From Dasyornis broadbenti (lineage: Eukaryota; Chordata; Aves; Passeriformes; Dasyornithidae), in the NCBI GenBank assembly GCA_013397935.1, contig VZRN01005169.1, positions 2,265,029-2,329,028 of the forward strand: DNA of 64,000 nucleotides, in the 5' to 3' direction. The notes beneath the pieces are model-generated. The model saw nothing but the letters and a program-made list of their open reading frames with translations. It had not been told where the DNA came from and searched no databases. Below are positions 1-12,060 of this stretch, in pieces. The position numbers were made by a program, and so were the translations under genes. Each line of letters opens with the position of its first letter. The first letter of the stretch is position 1.

Positions 1-290
1 GTTGGATCTTGGCTCATGTCTGGCCACTTGATTAAAGAGCTCTCTTCCAGCCGCTCTTTAGGTACTCTCAGATCAAGCCACTTGTTAACCTTCTTTCTGA
101 TAAGCCAAAGGGTATTTCCACAAATAAATACTCCATGTTCTTGGTTAAAATGGAAATTGAGCCCTTCATGTAGCCAATTTGCAGGAACAGGTACTTTAGT
201 GTCCAAGTGCAATCTGAGCAGATTCTGACTGTTGAGCTCATGTCCATCTCTGTCTCTTACAACTTGTAATGAGGCAAAATAATAAAATGT
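1..290. other. Unassigned sequence ending in AATAAA before an A-run
   Basis: There is no open frame with a recognisable product. The stretch ends with an AATAAA hexamer at 281-286, and a long A-run that contains an assembly gap begins at 291. That order is what the 3' end of a reverse-transcribed mRNA or LINE-mobilised RNA would look like, but the preceding bases match no gene or repeat I know. The left boundary lies outside the window. Confidence 0.3.
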
Positions 291-350
291 AAAAAANNNN
301 NNNNNNNNNNNNNNNNAAAAAAAAAAAAATAAAAAAAAAAAAAAAAAAAA
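291..350 (+). repeat. Poly-A run with a 20-N assembly gap (297-316)
   Basis: Adenines run from 291 to the gap and from 317 to 350, broken only by a T at 330. The 20 Ns stand where the homopolymer could not be resolved, so the true A count is unknown. Confidence 0.95.
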
Positions 351-2387
351 TCCCCAAAGCTACAAAACCACCTGTCCCACCTGAAAATGACCCCTACTTC
401 CAAAACCAAACAGAGATGTTAAGTATTATATTAAGTATAAAAGAATCTATTTAAGATTCAGGCACGATGTATGGATGACGTGGAAGACAGCACTAAAAAG
501 GTCAGTTTTAGGGGTTAAGTTACAGAATCTACCTGACCCATCTTTAGATTTTTTTTTTTTTTTTTTTTTTGTTTTAATTTTTGGTAAGAAATACTTTTGC
601 ATTGTTACTGGCTGTCTAAAATGCTACCAACAGAGAGTAATAACAGAAGATAGACTCAGTTTAATGGGTTGAGAAGAATATTCAACTGTAGGCAAATTGA
701 TTTGCCATTTTTCACGAGAAACACACTGCTGTAAAGCTTCTTAAATCAGTGGTGTTATGCAGCTTAAATACTTGAAAAATTCAGCCGTACATCAAGCCCA
801 GTAGATGACTACAATAAACATCCCAAACCAGGGAGATTCTTTTAGGCTGTACACTGAATTTTTCTCCATATTTCCATCAGACATATTCGTTTGTTTAAAC
901 GGCTCAGGGTGCTAGAGAAAAAAAGTGGTTTGAAAATATATTTAATTTTAGCTGTAAACTGTGTTCAATCAGTGTTCACAGCAATGGGCTTTGTGGCAAA
1001 TCTTGAATGTGTTGTTGATTAATGTCAGCTATGAGATGGTGCAGGAGCCTGTGTCAGAGCTTCTCTCTGAGTTCGTTCCCAGCTTCCACAATCTCATTAC
1101 TCAAAGTCCATCCTATGCCCTGAAATTTGAGGACTCATTCCATGAACAGTAACTACTACTTACCAAAGAAATTTTTAATCTTTCCTCCATTAAATATTCT
1201 ATATTGACTCTATTTTGTTTTTTATTTCTTCTACTTTTATTTAACCTTCACATAATGTCTGACACAACAAGAGTAACAATGAATAATTCAATGGTTAATC
1301 ACAACCTTGCTTCCTACGCCAGGATCAGTGGGATTTTTGTTTCTCTTTATATTCCAATATGGTGGAAGGAAGTTTTGTTTATGTGTTTGCTGTTGCCTAT
1401 TGTTCCTGCACCTGTCTACCCCTCTCTGAAAATGAAGTTTATTGTTTCCTTAGTTTCTTTCTGTAAAAACCCGAGTTCAATTAGATTACCTTTTCAGAAA
1501 GTGTGGAAGATATAAAAGTACAGCTGCTTGAGCAATTAGCAGAGCAGCATGACATGCAAGCCTAGAGCTACTGGAAACTGTTCCGGCTTCAGATGCCGTT
1601 ATAAACTCAGAGTTTGGTTCGGGTCGCTGAGAGGGACAGGACATGTTGGAGCAGAACCAAACTTGCTGGTATGCTCCTCTCTCTGTCAGGAATCACTTTT
1701 AAGCCCTTCATATTTAAAATATGTCTATTCCAAGATTTGGGGTGAAATTCATCTCCAGGCTAAGAAACGTAAGTGCAGGTATCTACATGTTGCTCTCTAA
1801 ATGTTGCTAAAGTGAGTCTGCTTGCATCACTTTTGGAGTAGATCAAGCCAGTATGACAGCCTAGAAAATTAAATATTCTGCTGACCTGCCTTTGTGTGTC
1901 TAGTTTTAGGTGAGGTGAACTGTACAGTGTATTTAGGAGGTGACAGCTGGCGATTAAATGAATCACCTTAGGGCATTTTAAATGGCATCAAACCTCCATA
2001 TTAGGGGAGCTGAACACCCTTTTTTTTTGTTTGTTTATTTATTTTCTGTAATCAGTCTTTTCCTGTTCCACTTGTATGGAACCTTTCTACATCCTTGGCA
2101 TTAGCCTTAATCCAATTTTTGGTTACACATCAGCAAGATCAGAATCATTCAATGCTAAGAATCATGGATAATCTAATACAAATTTTGTTATAGTCGATTC
2201 CCAAAGCCTCTTCTGGTTAAATAAGCACATTCACATGATTAAGATTATGATCTTCCACGGCTACTTTGTTTCCTTTACTGGGGACTTTAACTTGCCTATC
2301 TAATTCCAGGAGAGACGATAAACAATGTCCACAACTGAAAAAATAACAAATCTCATCATAAATCAATAAAGAAACTTTTGGGAGGAA
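351..2387. other. Unassigned AT-rich sequence
   Basis: No gene or confident repeat is seen here. A T-run lies at 549-570. Open frames are short (103 codons or fewer) and resemble no protein family. The absence of CR1 or LTR signatures suggests unique intronic or intergenic sequence. Confidence 0.5.
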
Positions 2388-2452
2388 AGACATTCCCCTG
2401 TTTTCATTTTACAGAGAGCAGAAAAGGACAGAGAGCAATTAATGAGCAGTGA
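2388..2452 (-). mobile_element. Weak MIR-like SINE core remnant
   Basis: The words ATTTTACAGA, GAGCAGAAA and GACAGAGAG follow one another as in the antisense MIR core (attttacagatgaggaaact, then ggcacagagagg). The match is short and degenerate, so chance similarity is possible. Confidence 0.3.
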
Positions 2453-3597
2453 CACTTAGGGGATTTCCAGTTAGCCAGAAACTCAATTGAGTCCCTTGAA
2501 ACCTTGTTTTCTGCCTCAGCCACCAGCCCATGTACTTCCTCAGACCTCTGCTCAGTTTCTCAGCAGTAACAACAATTAGAAAAAGCACAGAAATCACTTA
2601 ATTAATCTCCATAGAATTTTTTGTTATTCCGTGGGATGTGGGAGAGAAGACATGAGAAAAGAGTAAGCAGAAATGAAGAAAGGAAAAACACAGTAACTGA
2701 GAGTTTCAGGCAGTGGTCTAAGCTCTGGGGAACAGAGGTTAAGTCACTGCTTGGCATAATTTGCAGTAACTTGAGGTGAAAAACTCTTCAGGCAAAGTGA
2801 ATATCCATGAATCTGACCTCTTCTGCTTTCGGGATAGACAGACTTGTATTTAGGGATAATCTTCTGCAAAAATGTGGTTCTTATCACAGTGCAGAGCAGA
2901 AGGAGAAAAAAAGAGGTGGCAGGGGACTTAAAATAGTTTCTACAACACAAAATTGGTGTCTTCTATTCTGATCATCAGTGCTGAGCTCTGCTTCCACAGA
3001 AAGGATGAGTTTGCAGCAGCTCCCACATGCTCTTGTTCTGAAGCTGTGCTAGGTCATCTGCTGCTCTCAGGTACAGATATATTTTGCAGTGGCAGCCAAA
3101 TAAAGGTCATTTGTCAGAGCACAGTGAGAGTGGGGTGATTACTGGGCCTTGATTACTACTGTAATACAAATAAAGAATATTAATAAGCTAAATTACATTC
3201 TGAGTCCTTTTACTGTAGCTTTGCAAGAAGGAAAAAAAAAGCCTACTAGATTGTGTCGGCATTTCACTAATGGTTAATGAATATTTATTACTTTTGAAGA
3301 AGACTATGTCAGGGTCCTGCATAGCCCTCTGTATAAATGGTTCATTCTTGCATTTTTCTCCCCATCAACTGCCTTCATCAAGTTCTGAAGGAAATATTTC
3401 TTCATTTCAGTCTGCATAGATAATACACATTCTGTTCAGAATGTCCTGGGAGAAAGCACAGCGTTTCTAAACCCTGTGATAAAGCTGGTGAAAAATCCCA
3501 AAGATCCCACTCTGTATTTGCACCATTCGAGACTGAGGACACTGGGAGGGAAAGTGACGTTCCCAGTGATTCATTAGATCTAGAGGTAGGTAGGGGC
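2453..3597. other. Unassigned sequence
   Basis: No gene or repeat is recognised. There is a short A-run near 3232-3240. The last four bases, GGGC at 3594-3597, form the left copy of the direct repeat flanking the LTR that follows. Confidence 0.5.
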
Positions 3598-4195
3598 TGT
3601 GCTGGTTTTTGCTGATAGAGTTAATTTTCTTCACAGCAGCCAGTAAGGGGCTGAGTTTTGGATCCGTGCTGGAAATTGTGTTGATGCTACAGTGATGTTT
3701 TCATTATTACTAGGCAAGGCTTACCCAGAGCCAAGGCCTTTCCTGCTTCTCACCGCATTCTGTCAGGGAGGATGTTGGGGTACATTAGGAGCTGGGAGCG
3801 GGCACAGCTGGAACAGCTGACCCCAGCTGATCCCAGGGATATCCCAGACCATACGGGGTCATGGGCAGTGCATAAACCTTGGGGGGAAAGAATGAAAAGG
3901 GTGGGGAGGAAGAGGGGCAGGGGGCATTTGCCTTCGCAAGTCACTGTACATTTGAGGCAGCCCTGCTTTCCTGGGGATTGCTGAACACCCGACTGCCATG
4001 GGAAATGGGGAATGAATTTGTTTTGCTTTGTTTGTGCATGGCTTTTGCTTTTGCTTTACCTTCTAAATTGTCTATACCTCAAACCATGGGTTTTCTCACT
4101 TTTACCCTTGCAAGTCTCTCCCCCATCTCAGTGTTGGGGGACTTGAGTGAGCAGTTTTGTGGGGCTGAACTGTCGGCTGGGGTTAAACCACAACA
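3598..4195 (+). mobile_element. Solitary endogenous retrovirus LTR
   Basis: This 598-bp block begins TGTGCTGG, ends ACCACAACA (TG...CA termini) and is flanked by GGGC on both sides (3594-3597 and 4196-4199), which fits a 4-bp target duplication. Its order of words is that of an abundant avian LTR: GAGTTAATTTTCTTCACAG near the 5' end, AAGGCCTTTCCTGCTTCTCA in the middle, a GGTCATGGGCAGTGCATAAA promoter segment, then GCTTTTGCTTTACC, CTCACTTTTACCCTTGCAAG and GGCTGGGGTTAAACCACAAC at the end. No gag, pol or env sequence lies beside it, so it is probably a recombination-derived solo LTR. A run of open codons across 3879-4235 is LTR sequence, not a gene. The class assignment (4-bp duplication suggests a gammaretrovirus-like element) is inference. 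Confidence 0.85.
3871..3877 (+). promoter_or_regulatory. Degenerate TATA-like box of the LTR promoter
   Basis: CATAAAC stands where related avian LTRs carry TATAAAC, about 270 bp after the LTR start. The first T is replaced by C, which probably weakens it. The role is inferred from LTR architecture. Confidence 0.45.
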
Positions 4196-5947
4196 GGGCA
4201 AAAAGGTCTTTTGCCATAGGCATCTTCAGGAATAATCCTTTTCTTACTATGTCTGGATTGTCTCCTTGCATTCAATGTAAGATGTGATGATTTTGGAGGA
4301 AAAAAAAATGTCAAAAAAATATCAACAGAAAGGAGGGGCTGTACGGGTGACAGAACCAATTTTTAAATTTCCGTTTTAAGTTTAGAAGGAACTAACTTGG
4401 AATCAGATACTCTGCTTTAATTTTCCATGGCCTAAGTGAAAAGAAAATACAGTCCATAATATTTTTGTTAATGCCTGTGTACTCATTAATGTGTCTTTGT
4501 GTTAAAGGCAGAAGAGATGCAAGACTCGCAGAAGATCCTGTTTGTTATTGATCACACATTTTTTAATCTTTCCCTTTTTAAAGACTTCATAAAAGGTTAG
4601 TGGTTTTTTTCCCAGTTTATTTTAAATTTTTCGGTAGAAAAGGTTGATTTTTTTTTTCCTGTTTGGGATTTCCAGGGACAGATTGAGATTTCTTTAATTA
4701 AAATACTAAGGGAAAGAAACGGAATTAAATTTCTTGAGTTTTAACTTTAATAAACACCAGTTTATTAGACAGTTCAGAACAACTGCTCTTTGGTGTCTAT
4801 TTCAACATTTTACTTTTCTACATAACTGTCTGGTGCAGTTGTGTCTACACAGCAGCAATTTCCCTTCACACATAACCTTTTGTATAAATGAGATCCCTCA
4901 ACACTGTAAACCCAAGCAGTGAAAAAAGCGAGATTCAAGGAAAAAAGAACTTAAATTCCTGTAGTAAATAAGTGAAGATAAAGATGAAAATGTGGATCTG
5001 CATGATGCACGTGTTCCAGGGAAGGCAGAAAGTTCTCTTCAGCAGAAGTGATGTAGTAGAAACACACGATTTAGCATCAGTGTTTTCCACTCAGAAGCCC
5101 ATCTAAGCAGTACTTCTGACGAGTTGGACAGTCAGAATGGACATTCAAATTGTCCAGGGACTGAGTATACCCAGTTCCCACTCTGATGTTGCATCTTTGA
5201 GTCTTGGAGATCTACAGTTTTGGCACTGACATCTAGTATGTAATCATTATTCATGCATATTTCCTGATTTTTCTAGAACTTACATTACCAGGCAAGTGCT
5301 GACTGCAAAAAAAATTGTGACAGCTCAGATCACCACAAAACAAATTTTAAGTTTTACACCTTTACCATCTAATTAGATGCTTTTCAATGCACTGAATGGA
5401 ATTTTATGTATTTTCAGTCTTATATGTCTTCTCAGACTTGAAGGGTTGTATTGTACATAACAGCATCCAAATTCTAGTGTTCTAATACACATTTACTCTG
5501 TCAGGCCCAGTTCCACAGATTTACTGAGGCTGACAGTTTGTATTCTGCACCCTCAGATCTCCGGGCATGTTATATGGGCACAGAACAAAATATCAGTTCC
5601 AGAACACTCCGATGTGTGTTTTTGTAAGAGAAGCAGGTCTTATGCAAAAATTAGAAGTTTCTGCAGTTTAGAAATGTTCCTGCTGGCCCACTTATATCTG
5701 TGACCTTCTGAGCTTTTGTGAACACTATAAGAAACTTGCTAGTGTTTAATTAAAAGTTTTTACCATACTGTATCAGCTTCAATTATCCTCTACTTCTCGC
5801 CTTCATCCTTCCTTCCCAAAACCACCAAACAAATGCTCTCTTCCCACGACAGCTGGATATTGAGGGCGTTTGTTGAGAGTGTGTCTAAAGCCTCTCTGTA
5901 GTGCATGGAACTTTAGCACGTTTAACTGCTGCACTAAATTGCATTGT
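4196..5947. other. Unassigned AT-rich sequence
   Basis: No gene or interspersed repeat is recognised. Poly-T and poly-A runs occur near 4643-4658 and 4300-4308. The first four bases are the right copy of the LTR flanking repeat. Confidence 0.5.
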
Positions 5948-6025
5948 GTGGATCTGATCCAAAGCCTATTGATGTCAAAGGAAGAAAAGCTCCCATTGAC
6001 TTCAGTTAGATTTCGATCGGGCTAT
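5948..6025. mobile_element. Old amniote interspersed repeat with inverted-repeat arms (copy 1)
   Basis: The left arm reads GATCCAAAGCC followed by ATTGATGTCAA. The right arm reads CCCATTGACTTCA followed by a decayed GATTTCGATCGGGC. The arms are imperfect reverse complements. Very similar word pairs (GATCCAAAGCCCATTGA and CCATTGACTTCAATGGG) are familiar to me from turtle, crocodile and bird sequence, but I cannot name the family with certainty. Confidence 0.5.
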
Positions 6026-6602
6026 TTTTTTTTTCAGGGAAAATGATTATGCACTTTTACTTTTAAACATTTATGATGAAAAGCGTCAGCAAATAAAAAT
6101 TTATGAATAGACTCCCACAAAACAAAAGTGTCAGGAGCTGAAATACTGGGGCAGATGGGCTTTCAAGATCTGTCACTCTACCAGCATTGTACAGTTTAAA
6201 GGCACCGCATGTACTCGGTCTTCTGAGAGAGTGTGTGGACAAGAAACTGTTCTCATTCATTACTTTTTTAGCGAGAGAGGTTTGATCTTGGAGCCAGATG
6301 ATGACTGGGATCTTTTGCACAATGTTTTGTGTTCATCATTCATTGCATTGATATAATCCTGGTAAACTTTCTGAAAGAAGGTTTAATGCCTTTAACGTAC
6401 CGTGCATTTCTGTTTAAAACCAAGAAATTCCTAGTTAAGATTCCACCACATTTGAAGTTTAAAATAACGTATATGCTAATAATGTTTCTTTCTCACATAT
6501 GGCTTTAGGGTTTTTATATAATTATATACATTTAAAAGTGTTTTGAGATAGAGATCGTTATTTGTGTGAATGCATTAAAGGCATGGAACTGTGTAATGGC
6601 AT
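6026..6602. other. Unassigned sequence
   Basis: Only a T-run near 6026-6035 and AT-rich sequence are seen. Nothing supports a gene. Confidence 0.5.
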
Positions 6603-6835
6603 GAAGCTGTGTCAGAAGGGAGTGTGATTAGATATTAAGAGACGACTCTTCACCCAGAGGGTGGTCGGCCACTGGAACAGCTCCCCAGGGAAGTGATCCC
6701 AGCACCGAGCCTGGCAGAGTTCAAGAAGTATTTGGACAACACTCTCAGGAACAGGGTGTGATTCTTGGGGTTGTCCTGTGCAGGGCCAGGAGTTGGATTT
6801 CACTAATCCTTGTGGGTCCCTTCCAGGATATTCTA
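6603..6835 (+). mobile_element. CR1 LINE fragment, 3' end
   Basis: Sense-strand CR1 3' sequence is present: TTCACCCAGAGGGTGGTCGG, CACTGGAACAGCTCCCCAGG, GAGTTCAAGAAGTATTTGG, GTTGTCCTGTGCAGGGCCAG and GGGTCCCTTCCAGGATATTC in the expected order. This covers the C-terminal end of the former reverse transcriptase ORF and the 3' UTR. It is a 5'-truncated copy, as is usual for CR1. It belongs to the subfamily whose end carries the GCAGGGCCAGGAGTTGGA word, shared with the copies at 10.7 and 55.9 kb. Confidence 0.9.
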
Positions 6836-8825
6836 GATTTTATTATTTTCCAAATCAGGAGGAGTTAAGGCTGGCTAGCAGGAGAATTGGGAATGGAAGA
6901 TGCTTGAGCTTCATGCCACTGCTTCCTCAGAACATCGATTCCTTTCTGTATTTAGCACATTAGGGCCTGGCTTCTTCTCATCTGATTTTCAACAGAACTG
7001 AAATGCCCAATTTTGGAGTGTAATCAGTTAAGGTTGTTAATGTGGGCAACTCATGCACCCCTTCTGGATTAGTTATCTTCACCAGCCATAGATATGATTG
7101 CACTCTTGGAGCCTTAGCTAAGCACTGAAAAATACATGGGATATACATGGAACAACGTATTTGCAACATATGCTTTTAGGATAAGAACATCTATAAGTAA
7201 AAAAAGGATCACCTACACCATTAGCAACAAATCAAACAAAAAGAGTCTGGGGAAGGACAAAACCCATAGGCTGAAAAGTCAGTTTCACTGATGGACAGCA
7301 TCTGTAGCTGTGGAGTTACTGAGAAAGTTTCTAAACATTGGCAGAAATTTTTTTTGCCAGTTTCACCAGATCAAGAATTTTATTTGACTTGTATTTCCAT
7401 GGAAAGAAACATTCTCATACAACTAAGTGGTGTACTAGCTGTTATCTTACCAAAAAATCTAGATTTGTGAGGAGTTTATTACCTGTGCTTTTTACAGTAT
7501 TAGCTTTGGCCTATTTTCATTTGTTTTCTTTTGGAAACTTTCCTTTTAGAACACTTTTAACACAATTCTGATGAACTGTGGGTAGTTAAATATGATAAAG
7601 GATAGTCCTAATTTTATACAGTAGAAATATGAAAGTAGTTGCCTCTTAATGATCTATGTATTAATTCAATGCCTATGCAATGTGGTAATTCAATAGACAG
7701 CATTAGAATTGTGTATGCAACACACCCTGTAAGAATTTGTTAAAGTGATGACATTTATAGCCACAACTATTGCAGACAATGATGAAGGAAATTATTAATG
7801 CTTGAAAACAATATTTAAGTCTTTTAAGTAATTTTATATAGCTAAAAGTTGGAAAACCATGTTGATCAGAAATAAGGTTTCTATAGAATTTTTGATAATC
7901 ATCTGCATTTAGTTGTAGAGAGTATATGAACTATTATAATATCTTCATCTGCTCATCATTTTAATGGCATTTTTTTAAAATTTATTTAATTCAACTTCTT
8001 TTTGGTATTTTTTCCCCTAATTGTCTGTGCCGTGTTATTTAATTTATTACACTTTAAATTAGTCAAGGGAACTGTTTCTGTCTAAATACATACATATATG
8101 GATCACTTCCCTCTCTATAAGACAAGGTAAGTTTTTAAAACCCTACAATACAAAATGTTATTTTCACTACATATTATAAACCACTCCCTGGAATATAACA
8201 TAATCTTGAATTCCCTTTAGCAGTTTCCAACATCCACATCAATCTTGTATCAGAGAAAATATGACAGAATCAATATTGTGATGATAAACTGTAAAAAATT
8301 GCTTTTGTCTAGATTCAGTAGAAATCACAAGTGGTCTGATTCAGCATGGGAACATTGGAACCAACTTCTTAAAATGAACAGGCTGTTCCAAAGTAAAACT
8401 AAGTTTGTGTTAGGTGGAAGTGAGTTTATTTCGCTCTTTATTATTAACCAATTTTTTTATTCTCTTGCCCTTACACATTTTCGCTCACTAGACTAAGATA
8501 ATTTTCCTGCTAATTGGGTTAATTTGGGATTGTAACTGATACACTGTGGCTAATCTCCTTCATAACAGAAAATATCCTAGCAGTATTCCATATGGAAATC
8601 CTCTATATGAGCTTTGTTACATGTTCTGACAAATATTGACATCCTAAATAAAAGCATTGTGGCTGAAATACAGGTGGGTGGCTTTTTTTCTCTAAAACTA
8701 ATAAAACCCACTAGATTTGTAATATGGGGATATGACTGCATTACCGATCTACTGGAAAATTGTTACTAACCAAGATTACCTCTTATCCCTATAAAAAAGA
8801 GACAAAATAAATAGCAGTTTCAGGA
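6836..8825. other. Unassigned AT-rich sequence
   Basis: No gene, repeat family or notable array is recognised. Frames are short and interrupted, and base composition is strongly AT-rich between 7.6 and 8.2 kb. Confidence 0.5.
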
Positions 8826-8935
8826 ACATCCCCAGCTTAGTTTCCCTTCTCTGGACAAGCCCCTCAATGTGTTCCTTGTCGTGAAGGGCCCAAAACTGAA
8901 CCCAGAATTTGAGGTACAACTCAGTGCTCAAGGTG
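8826..8935 (-). mobile_element. CR1 LINE internal fragment
   Basis: The + strand reads CTCTGGACAAGCCCCTCAAT, GTGTTCCTTGTCGTGAAGGG and CCCAAAACTGAACCCAGAAT, which follow the antisense CR1 pattern (ctggacacgctccagcacct, then gggcccaaaactgaacacag). Both ends are missing, and divergence suggests an old copy. Confidence 0.65.
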
Positions 8936-10728
8936 CTGTGCTATCACACATCAAATGGCAGCAATGCAGATGGAATAAACAGAACAGCTTAAAGACAGAA
9001 GACATATTTTGTGCTTGGATATTTACTTTTTACTGATTCAAAAATCTCTAAAATTAAAATGCTTCCATCCTACCACGGAATCAATCAATAATTTTCATTG
9101 CAAAAGTGAAAATGTAGTGTCCACATCTCAGTGTAAGGAAATGTAGAGATGAGAAATTATATTGGTGAACACAATTCCCTGCTGGTGTGCTGGTGGCTCC
9201 AGATTGCTCTCTCAGACGATACTGAAGTGGCTTTGAGGCCCAGCTCTGTGCTGAGCTGTCAGGACAAAGGCAATGTGCAGAATTAGGGCTGTTCTAACGA
9301 TCCAGTCGCTTGCATATGCAGGGGAACCTGGGCCTTTTGAACACTCTGTTGTCCACATGTTCTTAAAAGTGTCAGTCAGAGGTATAGATCTAGCCAGACT
9401 ACACACTGCTTGACAGCACAAGCCTGATTTGGGGAAAATAATAAATCCACAGAGCAAACACATAGGGTAGAATTAATCTCTTTTACTTCTAGCTTTCAAA
9501 AAGTGATCTGTCTAGTGTAAACTAGTCCTCTAATTGCCTTCTAAAGTTAATGGAGAGAGAAAACATATTGACATTTCCTGTGTGACTTGGGATACATTAT
9601 GCAACATGAGCTTGTTGAAAATGCTAGTTCAGGTATGTTCTGTTCAAATGACATTAGGTTATCTCCATTCAAACAGAGATGATATGTAGCAAAGCCTTGT
9701 GTTTATTCTCTGAATGATTTACAAGACTTGATTTGTGCTGCTTCTGTTTTGCTTCTAAGTTATTTAAGGTGAATTAATCTCCCCTAATTTAGATGCCTCA
9801 TACCTACAGCTGAACTGGAAGCCCAGACTGCATTTAATATTTGCACACAAATCCACGTTTTTGGAAGATGTTTATATGGCTTATTACAAAACATGTCTTA
9901 GGATTAAAATTAACTTCTGAAAACCAGCAGTTTCTCCTCACTGATTAGAAATGAGAATAAATGTATAACTCAGAGGGATACAAGTGTCTGAAGTGAGTAG
10001 AGATTAAACCCTCCCTTTAAGTTTGGCCTTTGCAATGGTTTAACCATTGCACTTCATGAACTGCTGACTTGGCTCATAACTTGTGTGACCAGCAGTTGAG
10101 AAGGAGGGAAAATGAAAATGTCACAGAAGTCGCTAAAGGATGACAGAAGGAAATTATATTACTTGCCTTTTAATAAAGAGTGACATTACGTGCTGACTCT
10201 CACCAGCTCTTTTTTAGGAAATCAGTACACCATAATTTTTTCCTCTCTTCTTTCATATCACAGTTAACCTATGTGCAAACAGGGAATAATCTAAAACTCT
10301 ACAGAGACCTTGTGGTTATTTCACTGCTTGCATCGTCATGACAGCTCGTGCTCTGGGACTTGTGTATTAGCAAGGTTAAGACAGTCTTTTCTTCCAAGGG
10401 TAAATGTGGATGCCAGCAGCATGGAATCTCAGAAGATTCAAAAGAAGTCTGCAATGGCAACAAAATGAAGGCACCTTGGATTAATATATTCCAGACCCTT
10501 AACACTGTTTAGAGACCTGAGGAAATTACTTTATTATGCTGATGTTAGATGGGATGGTGGAGCTACAAGTCTTAGAAAGGATAGAGAAATCTTGAAGACT
10601 GGTTTAATATGTGAACTGGGAGTATTTCATCTACAGTTCTGGGTTAAGTTTACTATGAGATGTAAATGGACATGAAAAAAACCCTCTAGAGGTACAAAAA
10701 ATATTTTCCCAAGAAGTTGTTTAAATTA
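8936..10728. other. Unassigned sequence
   Basis: No gene is recognised. The segment 9180-9420 is a little richer in GC and CpG than its surroundings and is repeat-free. The rest is ordinary AT-rich DNA. Confidence 0.5.
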
Positions 10729-10814
10729 GAATCATAGAATATTGTGAGTTGGAAGGGATCTAACAAGGATCAGCAAAATCCAGCTCCTGGCCTTGCACAG
10801 GACAGTCCCCAAAT
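10729..10814 (-). mobile_element. CR1 LINE fragment, extreme 3' end
   Basis: It starts GAATCATAGAATATTGTGAG, continues TTGGAAGGGATC and CCAGCTCCTGGCCTTGCACA, then stops at GGACAGTCCCC. This is the reverse complement of a CR1 3' terminus. Only about 85 bp survive. Confidence 0.85.
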
Positions 10815-11779
10815 TAGATTAGATCAATAGATTAATTGACTGTGGAACAATCCTAGATATTTAAATGTGACGCCAAATTCCTAGAAGAATATGTCTGATA
10901 ATTCAGTAACACTCACGTTTTTGATGAAGAGACATGAAAATGTTTTATCAGTAATTCTTGGAGAACACTGTTGCTAAATAGACACAACACAGGGGAAATT
11001 CGTGTTCTGACACTGGGCTATCGACTTTCACAGCCCTACACACAGCCTTTGGTTTACATTCTGGGGGCCACCAGGAAACCAAGTGTGCTAATCCATTGGG
11101 GAATATTCACAATGCAGCTAAACACCTGGAGAAAGCTTTATAACAGGTCAGAATTTGGAACTGTGATTCCTTATTCATGTGCACATTGTGAGTGAGGTGA
11201 TCCATGACAGCTGACAGTTTTTTTCATCAGGCAAGGAAATATTTGGTCCTGTATCCTTTTTATGTTACGTGGATCCCATAGCTCCCATATCAATCTCCCA
11301 CTTGTGTTTAGCTGCCTCACAGAGAGCTACACATCATCGAAGTACTCCCTATGGATTTGAGCTGCAGCACTGGGGAAGAACGACTAATGAGCCAACAATG
11401 AGGTAAAAAAACCCATTTCCTGTGGAAAGGTACAGCTCCTCCAACAGGCGTGCACACATCTCTGTGGTCAGTAATGTAAAAAGTACAAGCTCAGTTGTAT
11501 GGAAGCATTGAGGCGACTTCAATTTGCTTTTTGGGTGTGAAAGAACGCATTAATTCCATGAGGTTTATATGTTGCACCAGTTAAAGAGGTAGTCCTCACA
11601 AACACGGATGGTCAGTAAAGAAAAAGCTTCTAAAAAACCCCCATCCTTTCAAATCCAGAGAGCATGAAAAATAAAGACTCGTGACAAAAGGAGAAAAACA
11701 CAAAGTTTATCTGTAAGTGAAATACATGCAGGCGCTACTGCAAAGGAATTTAAATGTGTATATAATGAGCAGCTACACA
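10815..11779. other. Unassigned sequence
   Basis: No gene or repeat is recognised. The stop-free frame at 10971-11195 has no family resemblance. Confidence 0.5.
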
Positions 11780-12060
11780 TGCACAAAAGTAGCTGTCACA
11801 CACTATATAGTATGCATAAAAGCTCCAACAAGTTGCACAGTGTGAGGAATGGTTGCTTCTGGATCAGCGCACAGTCATTTAGTGGTTCTATCAAGCTGAC
11901 AGCGAGCGTACCGGGCCCGATACACATGACTGCCCAAGAAGAGTGTCTCTGGATGTCAGCCTGGTGTACGTCAATGAAACAAGAGTAGAGCAGAATCAAA
12001 ACAAGTTAACAAACCAGCAGCGAGCTTGTTTCTGCCGCAATAACAGAACCATAGGCTAAC
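11780..12060. other. CpG-retaining unique block, candidate conserved non-coding element
   Basis: CpG dinucleotides occur at 11868, 11903, 11907, 11912, 11918, 11969, 12021 and 12036, while the flanking kilobases are nearly CpG-free. An 8-bp palindrome, CGGGCCCG, lies at 11912-11919. The word AGCGAGC appears twice (11901 and 12019). No repeat family or splice-bounded coding frame is evident. Function is not shown by the sequence; retained CpGs only make selection or hypomethylation worth testing. Confidence 0.3.

Noticed and set aside
2728..2765. GAGGTTAAGTCACTG word resembling the MIR antisense core
   Set aside because: It is a single short match with no neighbouring MIR words in order.
3879..4235. 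118-codon forward frame
   Set aside because: It lies almost entirely within the solo LTR, in its 3' half, and runs into flanking DNA.
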